NCBI GenBank assembly: GCA_016713675.1
Contig: JADJOS010000001.1
Location: forward strand, 1,550,001 to 1,614,000
Length of the DNA stretch: 64,000 bases
Direction: 5' to 3'
Source of the DNA: Acidobacteriota bacterium
Lineage (GTDB): Bacteria; Acidobacteriota; Blastocatellia; Pyrinomonadales; Pyrinomonadaceae
The notes beneath the pieces were generated by a model. The model made no database searches, was not told where the DNA came from, and was given only the letters and a program-made list of their open reading frames with translations. Numbering within the stretch: the stretch's first letter is position 1; every line of letters starts with the position of its first letter. Positions 52,435 to 60,970 of the stretch are shown here, one piece after another. The position numbers and the translations under genes were made by a program.

Positions 52435-54381
52435 ATGCATTCCAAATTTATAAAATTGCTGCCGACGGCGTTGTTAGCTGTATTGACGGTCATTCCGTTT
52501 GTTTTTGCGACACCGTCCCAAACTCTCAATTTACCTGAATCCGAGATGTATACTGTTGCTGACGACGAAGCCGATATGCCGGATGTGACGGCTCGTGTCG
52601 CCCGCGTTAGTTACATCGACGGTGATGCCCAGATCCGGCGTCTCGACAGTCAGGATTGGGAAAAAATAACCCTCAATCTTCCGATCGTCGAGGGTGACGA
52701 GATCACGACTTCGCTCGGCTCGCGTGTCGAGATCCAATTCAATAGCAAAACGCATTTGCGGCTGACCGCCAACTCCTATCTGCGTATCCTCAAACTCAAG
52801 GACGAAGGAATCGCCATTAGCTTGCCCGAAGGGAGTTTGAGTGTGCGGCTCGTCGATTTTGACAAGGAGCGCTCCTATTTTGAGATCGACGCACCGAATA
52901 CGACGATCGCCGCTCAGCGTTCAGGCATGTACCGACTCGATGCCGGAAAACAGGGCGACGATGAGATCCGTGTCACTGTGCTCGACAAGGGCGAGGCACG
53001 TGTTTATTCGGACATGTCAGGTTTTACGATCAAATCCGGCCGCAGTTCTCGCATATTTATTTCCGGCAACAACGCCGGCGAATGGGAAACGGGCGATGCA
53101 TCGCGGTATGCTGATGATTTTGACACGTGGGCATTGCAGCGAGATGTAGTAATTACTGAACAGCTAAAAACGGCATATTACGATAAATATTACGACCAAG
53201 ATATTTATGGTGCCGAAGAGCTTACCGCGAATGGAGAGTGGATCAATACTAATAAATACGGATACGTTTGGCGTCCTTACCGATCTGCCACGAGCCGTTA
53301 TACCGCGTGGTCGCCCTATCGCTACGGCCACTGGCGTTGGGTGCCGCCATTTGGCTGGACATGGGTCAACGATGAGCCTTGGGGTTGGGCGACGTATCAC
53401 TACGGACGTTGGTTCTACGACGACGGCTATTGGAACTGGTCGCCGTACGGCTATTACCGTTACAGCCGTAGCTGGTGGCAACCGGCACTCGTAATATTCA
53501 CGAGTTGGGGCGGTAATTATTGCTGGTATCCCCTGCCGTACAGTTATGCGTATTACAACTACAATTATTACTATTTCAATAGCCATCATGGCGGACACCA
53601 CGGAAACGGCCACAATAACGGCAATCCAACCCCGTCGCCGACTCCTGACCCGCGCGGAATCAAGGTCCGACAGACGCCGATCGAAATAGTACCGGTGACC
53701 GGTGTCATCACCGTCAAGACCGACAAGTTCGGGATCAAGAATAGCGGTGCGACCGTATTAGATGCCACTCTCGCAAAATCGCTTCTGACCCGAATACCTG
53801 ACATCAAGCAGAACGCTCCGATCTTGCCTGAATACGGCCAGGTCAAGAACAATCTGGGTGTTGACATTAAGACGGCCCGGCCGCAACTGGCGGTCAAAGT
53901 CGACGGGATCAAGACCGGTGCGGCTGTTCGCAAAACCGATACTCCACTCGACAATGAATTGCGAACTACACGAAATCTGGGAGGCCGCCCGCCAGTGAAA
54001 ACTGTCGATCCTGTTCGAACAGACAGCGGTCTCCAACCATCAACAATACGTCAAACCGGTGGTGTCGATCGTTCGACGGAACGTACGTCACAGCCGGTAA
54101 AGCAGGCGCCGACGTATAACCCGCCGTCGTACACGCCGCCGACAACCCGGAGCGAGACTGTCCGTGAGCCCATAAGACAGGCTCCGGTTTACAATCCGCC
54201 GCCGCGTCAGCGTGACCCTGAACCGGTACGGCAGCCACCGGTCCGCAACGACCCGCCGCCTCGTCAGCGTGATCCCGAACCGGTTCGCCAACCGCCTAAG
54301 GAAACGCCCAAACCGCAGCCAAAGGCTGATCCGCCGCCTGCGAAAAGCGGAAGTGTCGATCGGAAGAAAGATGGACGATAA
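52435..54381 (+). CDS. Secreted FecR-domain protein with Tyr/Trp-rich and Pro-rich C-terminus
   Basis: 648 residues. A signal peptide (about 1-26) is followed by a FecR-like sensory beta domain (about 45-200; YIDGDAQIRRLDSQDWEKIT, LRLTANSYLRILKLKDEGIA). Then a Tyr/Trp/Gly-rich section (about 265-385; VWRPYRSATSRYTAWSPYRY, repeated W-x-WSPY/GHWRWVPPFGW units, DUF6600-like) and a His/Gly stretch (HHGGHHGNGHNNG). The last about 130 residues are proline-rich with tandem RQRDPEPVRQPP (two copies). Likely an outer-surface or cell-wall-associated protein. FecR in other bacteria regulates iron uptake, but no TonB partner is here. Confidence 0.82.
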   Translation: MHSKFIKLLPTALLAVLTVIPFVFATPSQTLNLPESEMYTVADDEADMPDVTARVARVSYIDGDAQIRRLDSQDWEKITLNLPIVEGDEITTSLGSRVEIQFNSKTHLRLTANSYLRILKLKDEGIAISLPEGSLSVRLVDFDKERSYFEIDAPNTTIAAQRSGMYRLDAGKQGDDEIRVTVLDKGEARVYSDMSGFTIKSGRSSRIFISGNNAGEWETGDASRYADDFDTWALQRDVVITEQLKTAYYDKYYDQDIYGAEELTANGEWINTNKYGYVWRPYRSATSRYTAWSPYRYGHWRWVPPFGWTWVNDEPWGWATYHYGRWFYDDGYWNWSPYGYYRYSRSWWQPALVIFTSWGGNYCWYPLPYSYAYYNYNYYYFNSHHGGHHGNGHNNGNPTPSPTPDPRGIKVRQTPIEIVPVTGVITVKTDKFGIKNSGATVLDATLAKSLLTRIPDIKQNAPILPEYGQVKNNLGVDIKTARPQLAVKVDGIKTGAAVRKTDTPLDNELRTTRNLGGRPPVKTVDPVRTDSGLQPSTIRQTGGVDRSTERTSQPVKQAPTYNPPSYTPPTTRSETVREPIRQAPVYNPPPRQRDPEPVRQPPVRNDPPPRQRDPEPVRQPPKETPKPQPKADPPPAKSGSVDRKKDGR

Positions 54382-54388
54382 TTCAATT

Positions 54389-54421
54389 GGCAGGACGTTT
54401 GGAAAGCGTCCTGCCTTTTTT
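54389..54421 (+). terminator. Intrinsic terminator
   Basis: GGCAGGACG-TTTGGAAAG-CGTCCTGCC followed by TTTTTT: a perfect 9-bp GC-rich stem and T tract, 8 bases after the FecR gene. It separates two convergent genes. Confidence 0.9.
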
Positions 54422-54422
54422 A

Positions 54423-55778
54423 CTAGTTCTGCAGGAATATATTTCGGTCGATAGATGCGGGCTTGCCGAGTACGACAAATCGAAGGTTCTTCATATACTT
54501 TTGCGAAACACGCTGAACATCGGCCGGCGTGACCTGTTTAACGCGATTGATGAACTCAAATGCGTTTCGCCACCCGCCGCCGACAAGCTCATAACGGGCA
54601 ATCTCTGCAGCCTGTGCAGCGTTCGTTTCCTGGCCAATAAAATATGATGTCAGAAACTGGCCGGCAACGCCCGAAATATCTCGCTCGGACACAGGAATAT
54701 TCTGGAGCTCTTTGATCTCGTTGAGCATTATGCTGACTGATTGATTTGCATCAACGGCAGTTACATAAATATTGCCCGAGTTGATGCTTAGCGTTCCCAT
54801 GTCAGCACTCGGTGCGTACGAGAGGTTTCGCTTAGTTCGTACTTCCTCAAAGACACGTTCACGCAGCAGAGTCGTCGCAACACGCATCGCGTAATAATCA
54901 GAGCTCTTGATCGAAGGAGCGTCAAAGACACCTTGAATATAATTCGTTGGCAGATCGCGTGCTGTGATATCGAGAGTCGGTTTTGAAAAATCAAAGCCTT
55001 TAACGACCGGTTCCTTGTAAGCTCCCCGCGGAAGCTTGCCAAGCGTCGCAGTTATCTTATTCTTCAATACCGCAGCATCAAGATCACCAACGATCACCAA
55101 CATCAGCCTCGATGTCTCCATCGTTTTCTTATGATAGTCGCGAAGGTCTGTTGTCTTAAATCGAGCGATGTTCTCGATCGTTCCATTCGGTTCATTCTCG
55201 TACGAGGTCTTGGCGTTCAACGACCTGTTTACCAGCACCTGAAGGAAACCGTCAGGGTCGTCCTCTGAACTTCGCAGTGCCGTCAATATTTTCTCACGCG
55301 TCAATTCAACATCATTTGCGGCGAATGCGGGATTCATTGCCACGTCAGTAAATATCTCCCACGAATGGTCAAAATCCTCAAGAGTCGATGCCAATGCGAG
55401 AACGCTGAAATCGTAATTCGATCCTGAACTTAGGTTTCCGCCGGTTCGGGCGATCTCCCGTCGCAGAGTCTCTCGAGGGTACTTAACGCTGCCCTCGGTC
55501 GCCGTGCTGAGCATAAAGCTCTCGAGCCCCGCGTTCTGGGTGGTTGAGTTCATTGCCCCGCCGCGAATGAAAAGACCCGCGGCCACTGTCGCACTGCCCG
55601 GACGGCGTTTAACGATCACCTTAAGGCCGTTGACATCGAGTTCTGTGACGAGGCCAGCCTGAGCCGACAGGCTCGTCCCGGCAGTCTGCCCAAATGCTGC
55701 GGATTGGAAAAGGACCAGCAGCAGAAATACGATCGTGAGCCGATCAACGCGTGTAAAACGAATAATTACTGATTGCAT
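54423..55778 (-). CDS. M16-family peptidase-like protein, zinc site lost
   Basis: 451 residues with signal peptide. It has the M16 fold (ELDVNGLKVIVKRRPGSATV, RGGAMNSTTQNAGLESFMLS) but the HxxEH zinc motif is absent: the matching position reads GLESF. The C-terminal half carries KTRNLSYAP, with Tyr as in active partners. In two-chain M16 systems (as in MPP or E. coli-like pairs) one subunit has lost the zinc site and binds the active one. The active partner is the upstream gene, one base away. Periplasmic. Confidence 0.88.
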   Translation of the reverse strand: MQSVIIRFTRVDRLTIVFLLLVLFQSAAFGQTAGTSLSAQAGLVTELDVNGLKVIVKRRPGSATVAAGLFIRGGAMNSTTQNAGLESFMLSTATEGSVKYPRETLRREIARTGGNLSSGSNYDFSVLALASTLEDFDHSWEIFTDVAMNPAFAANDVELTREKILTALRSSEDDPDGFLQVLVNRSLNAKTSYENEPNGTIENIARFKTTDLRDYHKKTMETSRLMLVIVGDLDAAVLKNKITATLGKLPRGAYKEPVVKGFDFSKPTLDITARDLPTNYIQGVFDAPSIKSSDYYAMRVATTLLRERVFEEVRTKRNLSYAPSADMGTLSINSGNIYVTAVDANQSVSIMLNEIKELQNIPVSERDISGVAGQFLTSYFIGQETNAAQAAEIARYELVGGGWRNAFEFINRVKQVTPADVQRVSQKYMKNLRFVVLGKPASIDRNIFLQN

Positions 55779-55779
55779 A

Positions 55780-57183
55780 TTAGTTTCCGATCAGGTCATC
55801 CGCCGTGATGCGTGCCTGCGCTTGAGATTCGTTTGAGATCAATGCAACGCCGATGTGCGGCTTGCCTTGAACGTAGGTCTTGATATAGCGGTTCGTGTCC
55901 GCACGTGTAACCGAACGCAGTTCCTTGTGATAGCCGCGAAAATATTCGATACCCGTCGACGACCACCAGAAGCCGAGCGTATGCGAATACTCGGTGAGCT
56001 TTTCACGATCAAAGAGATCTCGTGATTCGAGTATCGTTTTCGCATTCTCTAGCTCGGCGTCGGTGAAGTAGTTTGGTTTATCGAATTGAGCGATCTCAGC
56101 GTAGACGGCTTTGAGAGCGGCCTTGGCACGATCCGGCGAAGTGACGAAAGTAACAACGATCGGCCCGACATTTCGCTGAGTGTAATATCCAAAATCGACG
56201 CCGCTGACGAGTCCGGTGTCGACCAGATTGCGCTGAAAACGCGAATCAGGCTGCGTGATGATGTAAGAGAAAACATCTGCGGCGTAGGTCGCGGCATTAT
56301 CCTTGCCGATCGAAGGGCCATGCCATCCGACCTGCACCAACACGTTCTGCACGGGTTGTATAACGACGTACCCTTCGCTCTTTGCCAGCGGCGGATGCTC
56401 GACCAGCGGAAACTCCTTGAATGGATCTACGCTGCGTTTTTGCCAAATGCCGAAATATTGCTCGACAAGCTTAAAGACCTCGTTCGGATCGACATCGCCG
56501 GTTACTACTACAGCCGAATTATTCGGCACATAATAGCGCCCTTGGATCAGCTTCATCTTTGCCGTAGTCGACGTCTGGATCGATTCACGAGTTCCGAGCG
56601 GCAATTTTCGCGTCGGATATTTGTAAAACAGCTTATCCATTAGCGTCCGGTTTAGGTAGTAAAAAGGATTTGATTCGTTTCGGTCGATCTCGCCAATGAC
56701 GATCTCTTTCTCGCGGGCAAACTCATCTTCATCAAACACCGGATACAATGCCGCGTCACGCATAAATCGGATGGCCGTGCCGATGTACTGGCTTGTAGTA
56801 GTGAAATAATAATTAACCACCTCTTCGCGGGTCGAGCCGTTGTAGGTTATGCCGAGCTGGCCGATATCCCGGAGGTATGCTTCGCCGTCAACCATCGCTT
56901 TGTTCGTCTTAAAGAACATGTGTTCATAAAGGTGCGAAAGGCCATTCAGTTCGGGAGGTTCTGTGAAGGAACCGTTGCGTACCGCGAGTTCGATCGTTAC
57001 TATCGGGGCACCTTTGTCGGGATATACGATCACCTCGAGGCCGTTGGCGAGCGTTTTATTGATGAACGGAACCTTGTATTCGGACCTTGCCGCTGTTGCC
57101 GGTTTAGCGGCCGTTGTTTGAGCGAATGCCGCATTTGGTACAAGTAGAGCGGCGAGTAGTAAACTTAGAAATAACTTTTTCAC
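55780..57183 (-). CDS. M16-family zinc metallopeptidase (catalytic subunit)
   Basis: 467 residues, signal peptide MKKLFLSLLLAALLVPNAAF. HLYEHMFFKTNK (about 84-95) is the inverted zinc motif HxxEH, with a downstream Glu in the EIDRNESNP area. Exported M16 peptidases degrade peptides in the periplasm. It forms an operon with the inactive-looking partner, whose start follows its stop after one base. Substrate unknown. Confidence 0.93.
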   Translation of the reverse strand: MKKLFLSLLLAALLVPNAAFAQTTAAKPATAARSEYKVPFINKTLANGLEVIVYPDKGAPIVTIELAVRNGSFTEPPELNGLSHLYEHMFFKTNKAMVDGEAYLRDIGQLGITYNGSTREEVVNYYFTTTSQYIGTAIRFMRDAALYPVFDEDEFAREKEIVIGEIDRNESNPFYYLNRTLMDKLFYKYPTRKLPLGTRESIQTSTTAKMKLIQGRYYVPNNSAVVVTGDVDPNEVFKLVEQYFGIWQKRSVDPFKEFPLVEHPPLAKSEGYVVIQPVQNVLVQVGWHGPSIGKDNAATYAADVFSYIITQPDSRFQRNLVDTGLVSGVDFGYYTQRNVGPIVVTFVTSPDRAKAALKAVYAEIAQFDKPNYFTDAELENAKTILESRDLFDREKLTEYSHTLGFWWSSTGIEYFRGYHKELRSVTRADTNRYIKTYVQGKPHIGVALISNESQAQARITADDLIGN

Positions 57184-57266
57184 TTGAAAACTCCAGATCG
57201 GCCGGTTGAGCGGCCAGTTGTTAACGAAGGGGCTATTTAATAATCTATCATAAGGAACAAAAAACT

Positions 57267-57485
57267 ATGGAACGCGACAATTTGATGCACGGCGCCCGCA
57301 CGGCGTTGAATACGGATATGGAAATTCGGGCCTGGGCCGAAAATTATTTGAAAGAAAAAGCACGCCTCGAGAATACGCAGATGAGCGACGAAGAGTTTGA
57401 AAAGTACTGGAAATACCATAAACCTGAGATCATGCACGCCGGTGCCGCAGAAGCGATGCAGGCGTGGCGGGACGCCAAGCCTTAG
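57267..57485 (+). CDS. Small helical protein of unknown function
   Basis: 72 residues, strongly helical and charged: MERDNLMHGARTALNTDMEI then RAWAENYLKEKARLENTQMS and DEEFEKYWKYHKPEIMHAG. No signal peptide. It has a ribosome binding site (AAGGA) and ends 5 bases before the left arm of the long inverted repeat at 57490. I do not recognise it. It may be an accessory of the adjacent four-helix-bundle element. Confidence 0.6.
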   Translation: MERDNLMHGARTALNTDMEIRAWAENYLKEKARLENTQMSDEEFEKYWKYHKPEIMHAGAAEAMQAWRDAKP

Positions 57486-57489
57486 ACGT

Positions 57490-57970
57490 GGAGACAAGGT
57501 GACAAGGAGAAAAGGAGACAGAACGCGGCGGACAAAATTCTAAAACATCAAGACTTGACGGTTTATAGAAAGGCGTTCGAGGTCTCCATGAGGATCTTTG
57601 ATCTAACTAAGAGTTTTCCAAAGGAGGAAGCCTATTTGCTTACCGATCAAATTCGGCGTGCCTCTCGTTCTGTCGCTGCTAATATTGCCGAAGCATGGCG
57701 AAAACGGCGATACACGGCCGCATTCATCGCAAAACTCAACGATGCAGAAGGCGATGCGGCCGAAACGGAAACATGGATCGAATACTCTGTACGTTGCGGA
57801 TACGTTGAGCGTGAAGCCGCAAAACAGTTGTTTCTCGAATATGAAGAGGTCATTGCGATCTTGGTTTCAATGAGGAACAAGCCTGAGTCCTGGACAGTCG
57901 GAACAAAGAAATAGGGAGACGGCTACAAAGCCATCTCCCCATCTCCTTTTCTCCCGGTCTCCTTGTCTTC
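57490..57970. repeat. 29-bp inverted repeat enclosing a four-helix-bundle gene
   Basis: Left arm 57490-57518 (GGAGACAAGG ... GAGAAAAGGAGA) and right arm 57942-57970 match at 25 of 29 positions as inverted copies. They enclose the gene at 57555-57914. Left arm starts 4 bases after the previous stop and the right arm ends exactly where the POT gene stop begins. The arms resemble those of the other intergenic hairpins, but with a gene as loop. This looks like a mobile or transposon-like unit with a gene as cargo; no transposase is present. Confidence 0.7.
57555..57914 (+). CDS. Four-helix-bundle protein, S23/23S-rRNA-intervening-sequence type
   Basis: 119 residues, start TTG 57555 (no ATG upstream in frame and no good ribosome binding site; the frame is open back to 57486, so a non-standard start could be used). 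Pattern YRKAFEVSMRIFDLTKSFPK, LTDQIRRASRSVAANIAEAW and KLNDAEGDAAETETWIEYSV is the signature of the avd-like/S23 family, found inside 23S rRNA intervening sequences and near diversity-generating elements. Here it sits in a 29-bp inverted repeat. It probably binds RNA or nucleic acid; function uncertain. Confidence 0.88.
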   Translation: MTVYRKAFEVSMRIFDLTKSFPKEEAYLLTDQIRRASRSVAANIAEAWRKRRYTAAFIAKLNDAEGDAAETETWIEYSVRCGYVEREAAKQLFLEYEEVIAILVSMRNKPESWTVGTKK

Positions 57971-59659
57971 CTACACACCCGGCATTGCCTTCTTGAGCGG
58001 CTTGAGGATAGCAAATAGAACGACCGCCATCACCAAAGCCATACAAGCGAGAAGCAGGAAGAAGCTGGACTGGAGCCAGATATCCCAGTATATGCCGATC
58101 ATTGTCAGCTTGTTGCCGATCGCTGTCGCAACAAACCAGCCGCCCATGAGCAGACCGCGTTTACTGATCGGTGCGACCTTCGAAACGAGTGAAAGCCCCA
58201 TCGGAGATAGCATCAGTTCGCCCAAAGTCACGATCGCATATGCGAGGATAAGCCAGATCGGAGAGACCCGGAAGAGGTAAGAGCTCTGCACAAACGCAGC
58301 CTTATTCTTGTCCCCTTCGCCAGGAGCGACGGCGTTGATAGCGGCAACGAGCTGCTGCTCACCCGAAACGCCATCCTTAGCTGCGAACTTTACACCAAAG
58401 ACGGAGTTCTTACACGTCTTATTCGGAGGGCACTCCTGCACGATCGTGGTCTCGCCATCGGGTATCTTGGCATTCTGGATCTTGGCCAGAACGTCCGGAG
58501 CTATCCCGGAATTGCCCAGATTCTTCAGCACGCGTTCATTGATGCGAAACTCGCCGGCAGCCAATTGTTCGGCAGACTTTGTCATGCCTTCGCCGATCGT
58601 TGCTCCGAAATAGAGCACGAGGAATGAAAGGCCGGTCAGTGTCATACCGATCGCCATTTTCGTCGGGGTCGAAGGCTCCTTGCCGCGTCGGTCGAGGAAG
58701 CCCCAGAACCAGACAAGCGGGAATGTCAGCGTCAATACCCAAAACGCATTGATCGAGTTGGCGATCGTGCCGGTAACGTTCCAATCGGTATTGTCATCGG
58801 CCCAGTATGTAAGCGTCGATCCATTTTGGTGAAACACCATCCAGAAAACGATCACGATGATAAAGATCACGACCAGGGCAAAGATGCGTTTGTTGTCGGA
58901 TACGGTGTTCATCAGGTCCGAAGCCATCTGCGATGCATTGCGCCCCTGCTGATCGCTGACGCCGTGCGGCGGAGCATCGACTGCGGTCGCTGCCTCATCG
59001 GCTGTCTGATCTCCGTTAGCGTGGGCATTGTCAGCCTGCATCACATGCTGTTTGAACATCCAGAGAACGCCGACCGACAGGACCATTCCGAATGCCGCAA
59101 CCGCGAATGCAGGGTGAAATCCAAATTTGGAACGGACGATCTCCATGATTATTGGAGCGATAAATGCGCCGACGTTGATGCCCATGTAGAAGATGTTGTA
59201 GGCCCGATCCTTGAGGTGGCTTCCTTCGGGATAGAGGTTGCCGACCATCGTCGAAACGTTCGGCTTGAAGAAGCCGTTTCCGATAACGAGGCACGTCAAA
59301 GCAAGGTAAACCGCCCATAATGCCGAGATCGAAAGCAGACCGTGGCCGGCCATAAAGAAGAAGCCGCCGATCATCACAGCCTTACGATAGCCGGTGACCT
59401 TGTCGGCGATAAATCCGCCGATCAGAGGACTGGCGTATACAAACATCAGGTAATTCGAGTAAAGAGCCGTCGCCTCAGCGGCCGTCCAGCCAAACCCTTC
59501 GACCGGATCGCGAAGATAAAGCGTGAATAGGGCAAGCATCGAGTAGAAGCTGAATCGCTCCCACATCTCTGTTGCGAAAAGTACATAAAGGCCCTTCGGG
59601 TGCTTGCCTGATTCGGCGGCAATACCACTGTTTCCGATCGTTTCTGCGTTTGCGCTCAT
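57971..59659 (-). CDS. POT/PTR-family peptide transporter
   Basis: 562 residues, MFS fold with about 14 membrane segments. Signatures: GKHPKGLYVLFATEMWERFS with ExxER-like motif, FFKPNVSTMVGNLYPEGS, FIAPIIMEIVRSKFG. It imports di/tripeptides by proton symport. A large extracytoplasmic insert (about 410-460, ending ECPPNKTCKNSVFGVKFAA) with two cysteines occurs between later helices. Its stop is 57971-57973, next to the inverted-repeat right arm. Divergent from the secreted protein at 59743. Confidence 0.92.
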   Translation of the reverse strand: MSANAETIGNSGIAAESGKHPKGLYVLFATEMWERFSFYSMLALFTLYLRDPVEGFGWTAAEATALYSNYLMFVYASPLIGGFIADKVTGYRKAVMIGGFFFMAGHGLLSISALWAVYLALTCLVIGNGFFKPNVSTMVGNLYPEGSHLKDRAYNIFYMGINVGAFIAPIIMEIVRSKFGFHPAFAVAAFGMVLSVGVLWMFKQHVMQADNAHANGDQTADEAATAVDAPPHGVSDQQGRNASQMASDLMNTVSDNKRIFALVVIFIIVIVFWMVFHQNGSTLTYWADDNTDWNVTGTIANSINAFWVLTLTFPLVWFWGFLDRRGKEPSTPTKMAIGMTLTGLSFLVLYFGATIGEGMTKSAEQLAAGEFRINERVLKNLGNSGIAPDVLAKIQNAKIPDGETTIVQECPPNKTCKNSVFGVKFAAKDGVSGEQQLVAAINAVAPGEGDKNKAAFVQSSYLFRVSPIWLILAYAIVTLGELMLSPMGLSLVSKVAPISKRGLLMGGWFVATAIGNKLTMIGIYWDIWLQSSFFLLLACMALVMAVVLFAILKPLKKAMPGV

Positions 59660-59742
59660 CGATTTCTTTCCTTTAGTTGTTTGAATTTAGAGAAGAGTTA
59701 GGCAAAATATAGCAGATAAACTATTTAACGAAAAGAGGACAT

Positions 59743-60225
59743 ATGCGTAAACAGGTTTTCTGCTTGATATTTGCTTTGGCCGTTATGATGACGGCATCGG
59801 CGGCTGCGGTTGCACAAACATCTCGCAAGAGCGTTTCGGCTGCCGAGGTCAATGGCACATTCAAGATGGATTTCACCGGAAAATTCAAGGAATTCTCGAA
59901 CGAGATCAAGATCCTAGCACTTGGCGGCGGCAAGATCAGGGTCGCTATGGACCTCGTCTATCCATACACGCTCCGGAACGGGGAAAAATCGGTAAACATG
60001 GGCAGCCTCGATAGCGAAGCCTCGATCGCAGGCGACACGGCGATCTACGATTCGGACGAATTTGGTGCTTGTAAGATCACGATCAAGTTTGTCCGGCCGG
60101 GAACAATTAAGGTGACGCAGGACGGCTCGGACGGCAATTGCGGGTTTGGGCATAATGTTTTTGCGACCGGCACTTACCGTAAAGTAAGCGGCAAGAAACC
60201 GACATTCGAATCTCAGGAACCCTAA
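59743..60225 (+). CDS. Secreted protein of unknown function
   Basis: 160 residues with a clear signal peptide (MRKQVFCLIFALAVMMTASA ... AVAQ) and a single beta-rich mature domain (FKMDFTGKFKEFSNEIKILAL; YPYTLRNGEKSVNMGSLDSE). No catalytic motif. Two cysteines (GACKI and GNCGF) may form a disulfide. It is followed by the DUF4328 gene 16 bp later. I do not recognise the family. Confidence 0.72.
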   Translation: MRKQVFCLIFALAVMMTASAAAVAQTSRKSVSAAEVNGTFKMDFTGKFKEFSNEIKILALGGGKIRVAMDLVYPYTLRNGEKSVNMGSLDSEASIAGDTAIYDSDEFGACKITIKFVRPGTIKVTQDGSDGNCGFGHNVFATGTYRKVSGKKPTFESQEP

Positions 60226-60241
60226 TACAGGAGGTCTCTCA

Positions 60242-60970
60242 ATGAATCCTTTTCGCTCCCCGGTGCTTCTGTCGCGGCTTGCGATCGCAGGTCTGGGTAT
60301 AGTCGGCGTTTGTCGAATTTTGTTTTTGGTCGCAGGGTTTGGACTTGTAATAGATCCGAGTCGTTCGGTCGATCTAGGCGATAGCGATCAGCTTTCGATC
60401 TGGTTATTGTTCAGCGGGCTCGTCTCTCTTGTGCTGCTGCCGGCGTTCATCTTTTCGGTAGTGACGTTTCTAATGTGGCTTCATCGGGTGTTTACCAATT
60501 TACACGCACTCCGTTCGGATCAAACTGATTTCACGCCCGGATGGGCGGTCGGTTGGTGGTTCGTTCCCTTTGCAAATTTGGTAAAGCCGTTTCAAGCCGT
60601 TCGCACGGCCTGGGCCGAAAGCGATCCGGATGCCGACGTCGACGGCGGGTTTTTAACCGGTATTCAGTCGTCCGCACCAACATTTATGGGGGTCTGGTGG
60701 GCGTTTTGGATCATAGGTAACATCATTTCCAATCTGACAGGCAGGCTCGAGTTAGCAGCAAAGCCGGGCGAAGAGGCGATACTCGGCTATACAGGTATCG
60801 TCGAATCGTTGGTCTGGGTCGTCGCAACGATCCTGGCAATCAGAGTCGTTTTATCAATAACCGAACGCCAGGAAGCGCGGTTTGCCCGATTCGGAGCTGT
60901 CACCATCGATACGCCGCCGCCGCCGCCCAAATTCTCAGCACCAATCGATCAGCAATATGGAAGTTTTTAA
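60242..60970 (+). CDS. DUF4328-like membrane protein
   Basis: 242 residues with about five membrane segments. The phrase FLMWLHRVFTNLHALRSDQT and FTPGWAVGWWFVPFANLVKP are hallmarks of DUF4328. PPPPPKFSAP is a Pro-rich tail. Its end overlaps the next gene by 14 bp, so both are one transcript. Function unknown. Confidence 0.82.
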   Translation: MNPFRSPVLLSRLAIAGLGIVGVCRILFLVAGFGLVIDPSRSVDLGDSDQLSIWLLFSGLVSLVLLPAFIFSVVTFLMWLHRVFTNLHALRSDQTDFTPGWAVGWWFVPFANLVKPFQAVRTAWAESDPDADVDGGFLTGIQSSAPTFMGVWWAFWIIGNIISNLTGRLELAAKPGEEAILGYTGIVESLVWVVATILAIRVVLSITERQEARFARFGAVTIDTPPPPPKFSAPIDQQYGSF

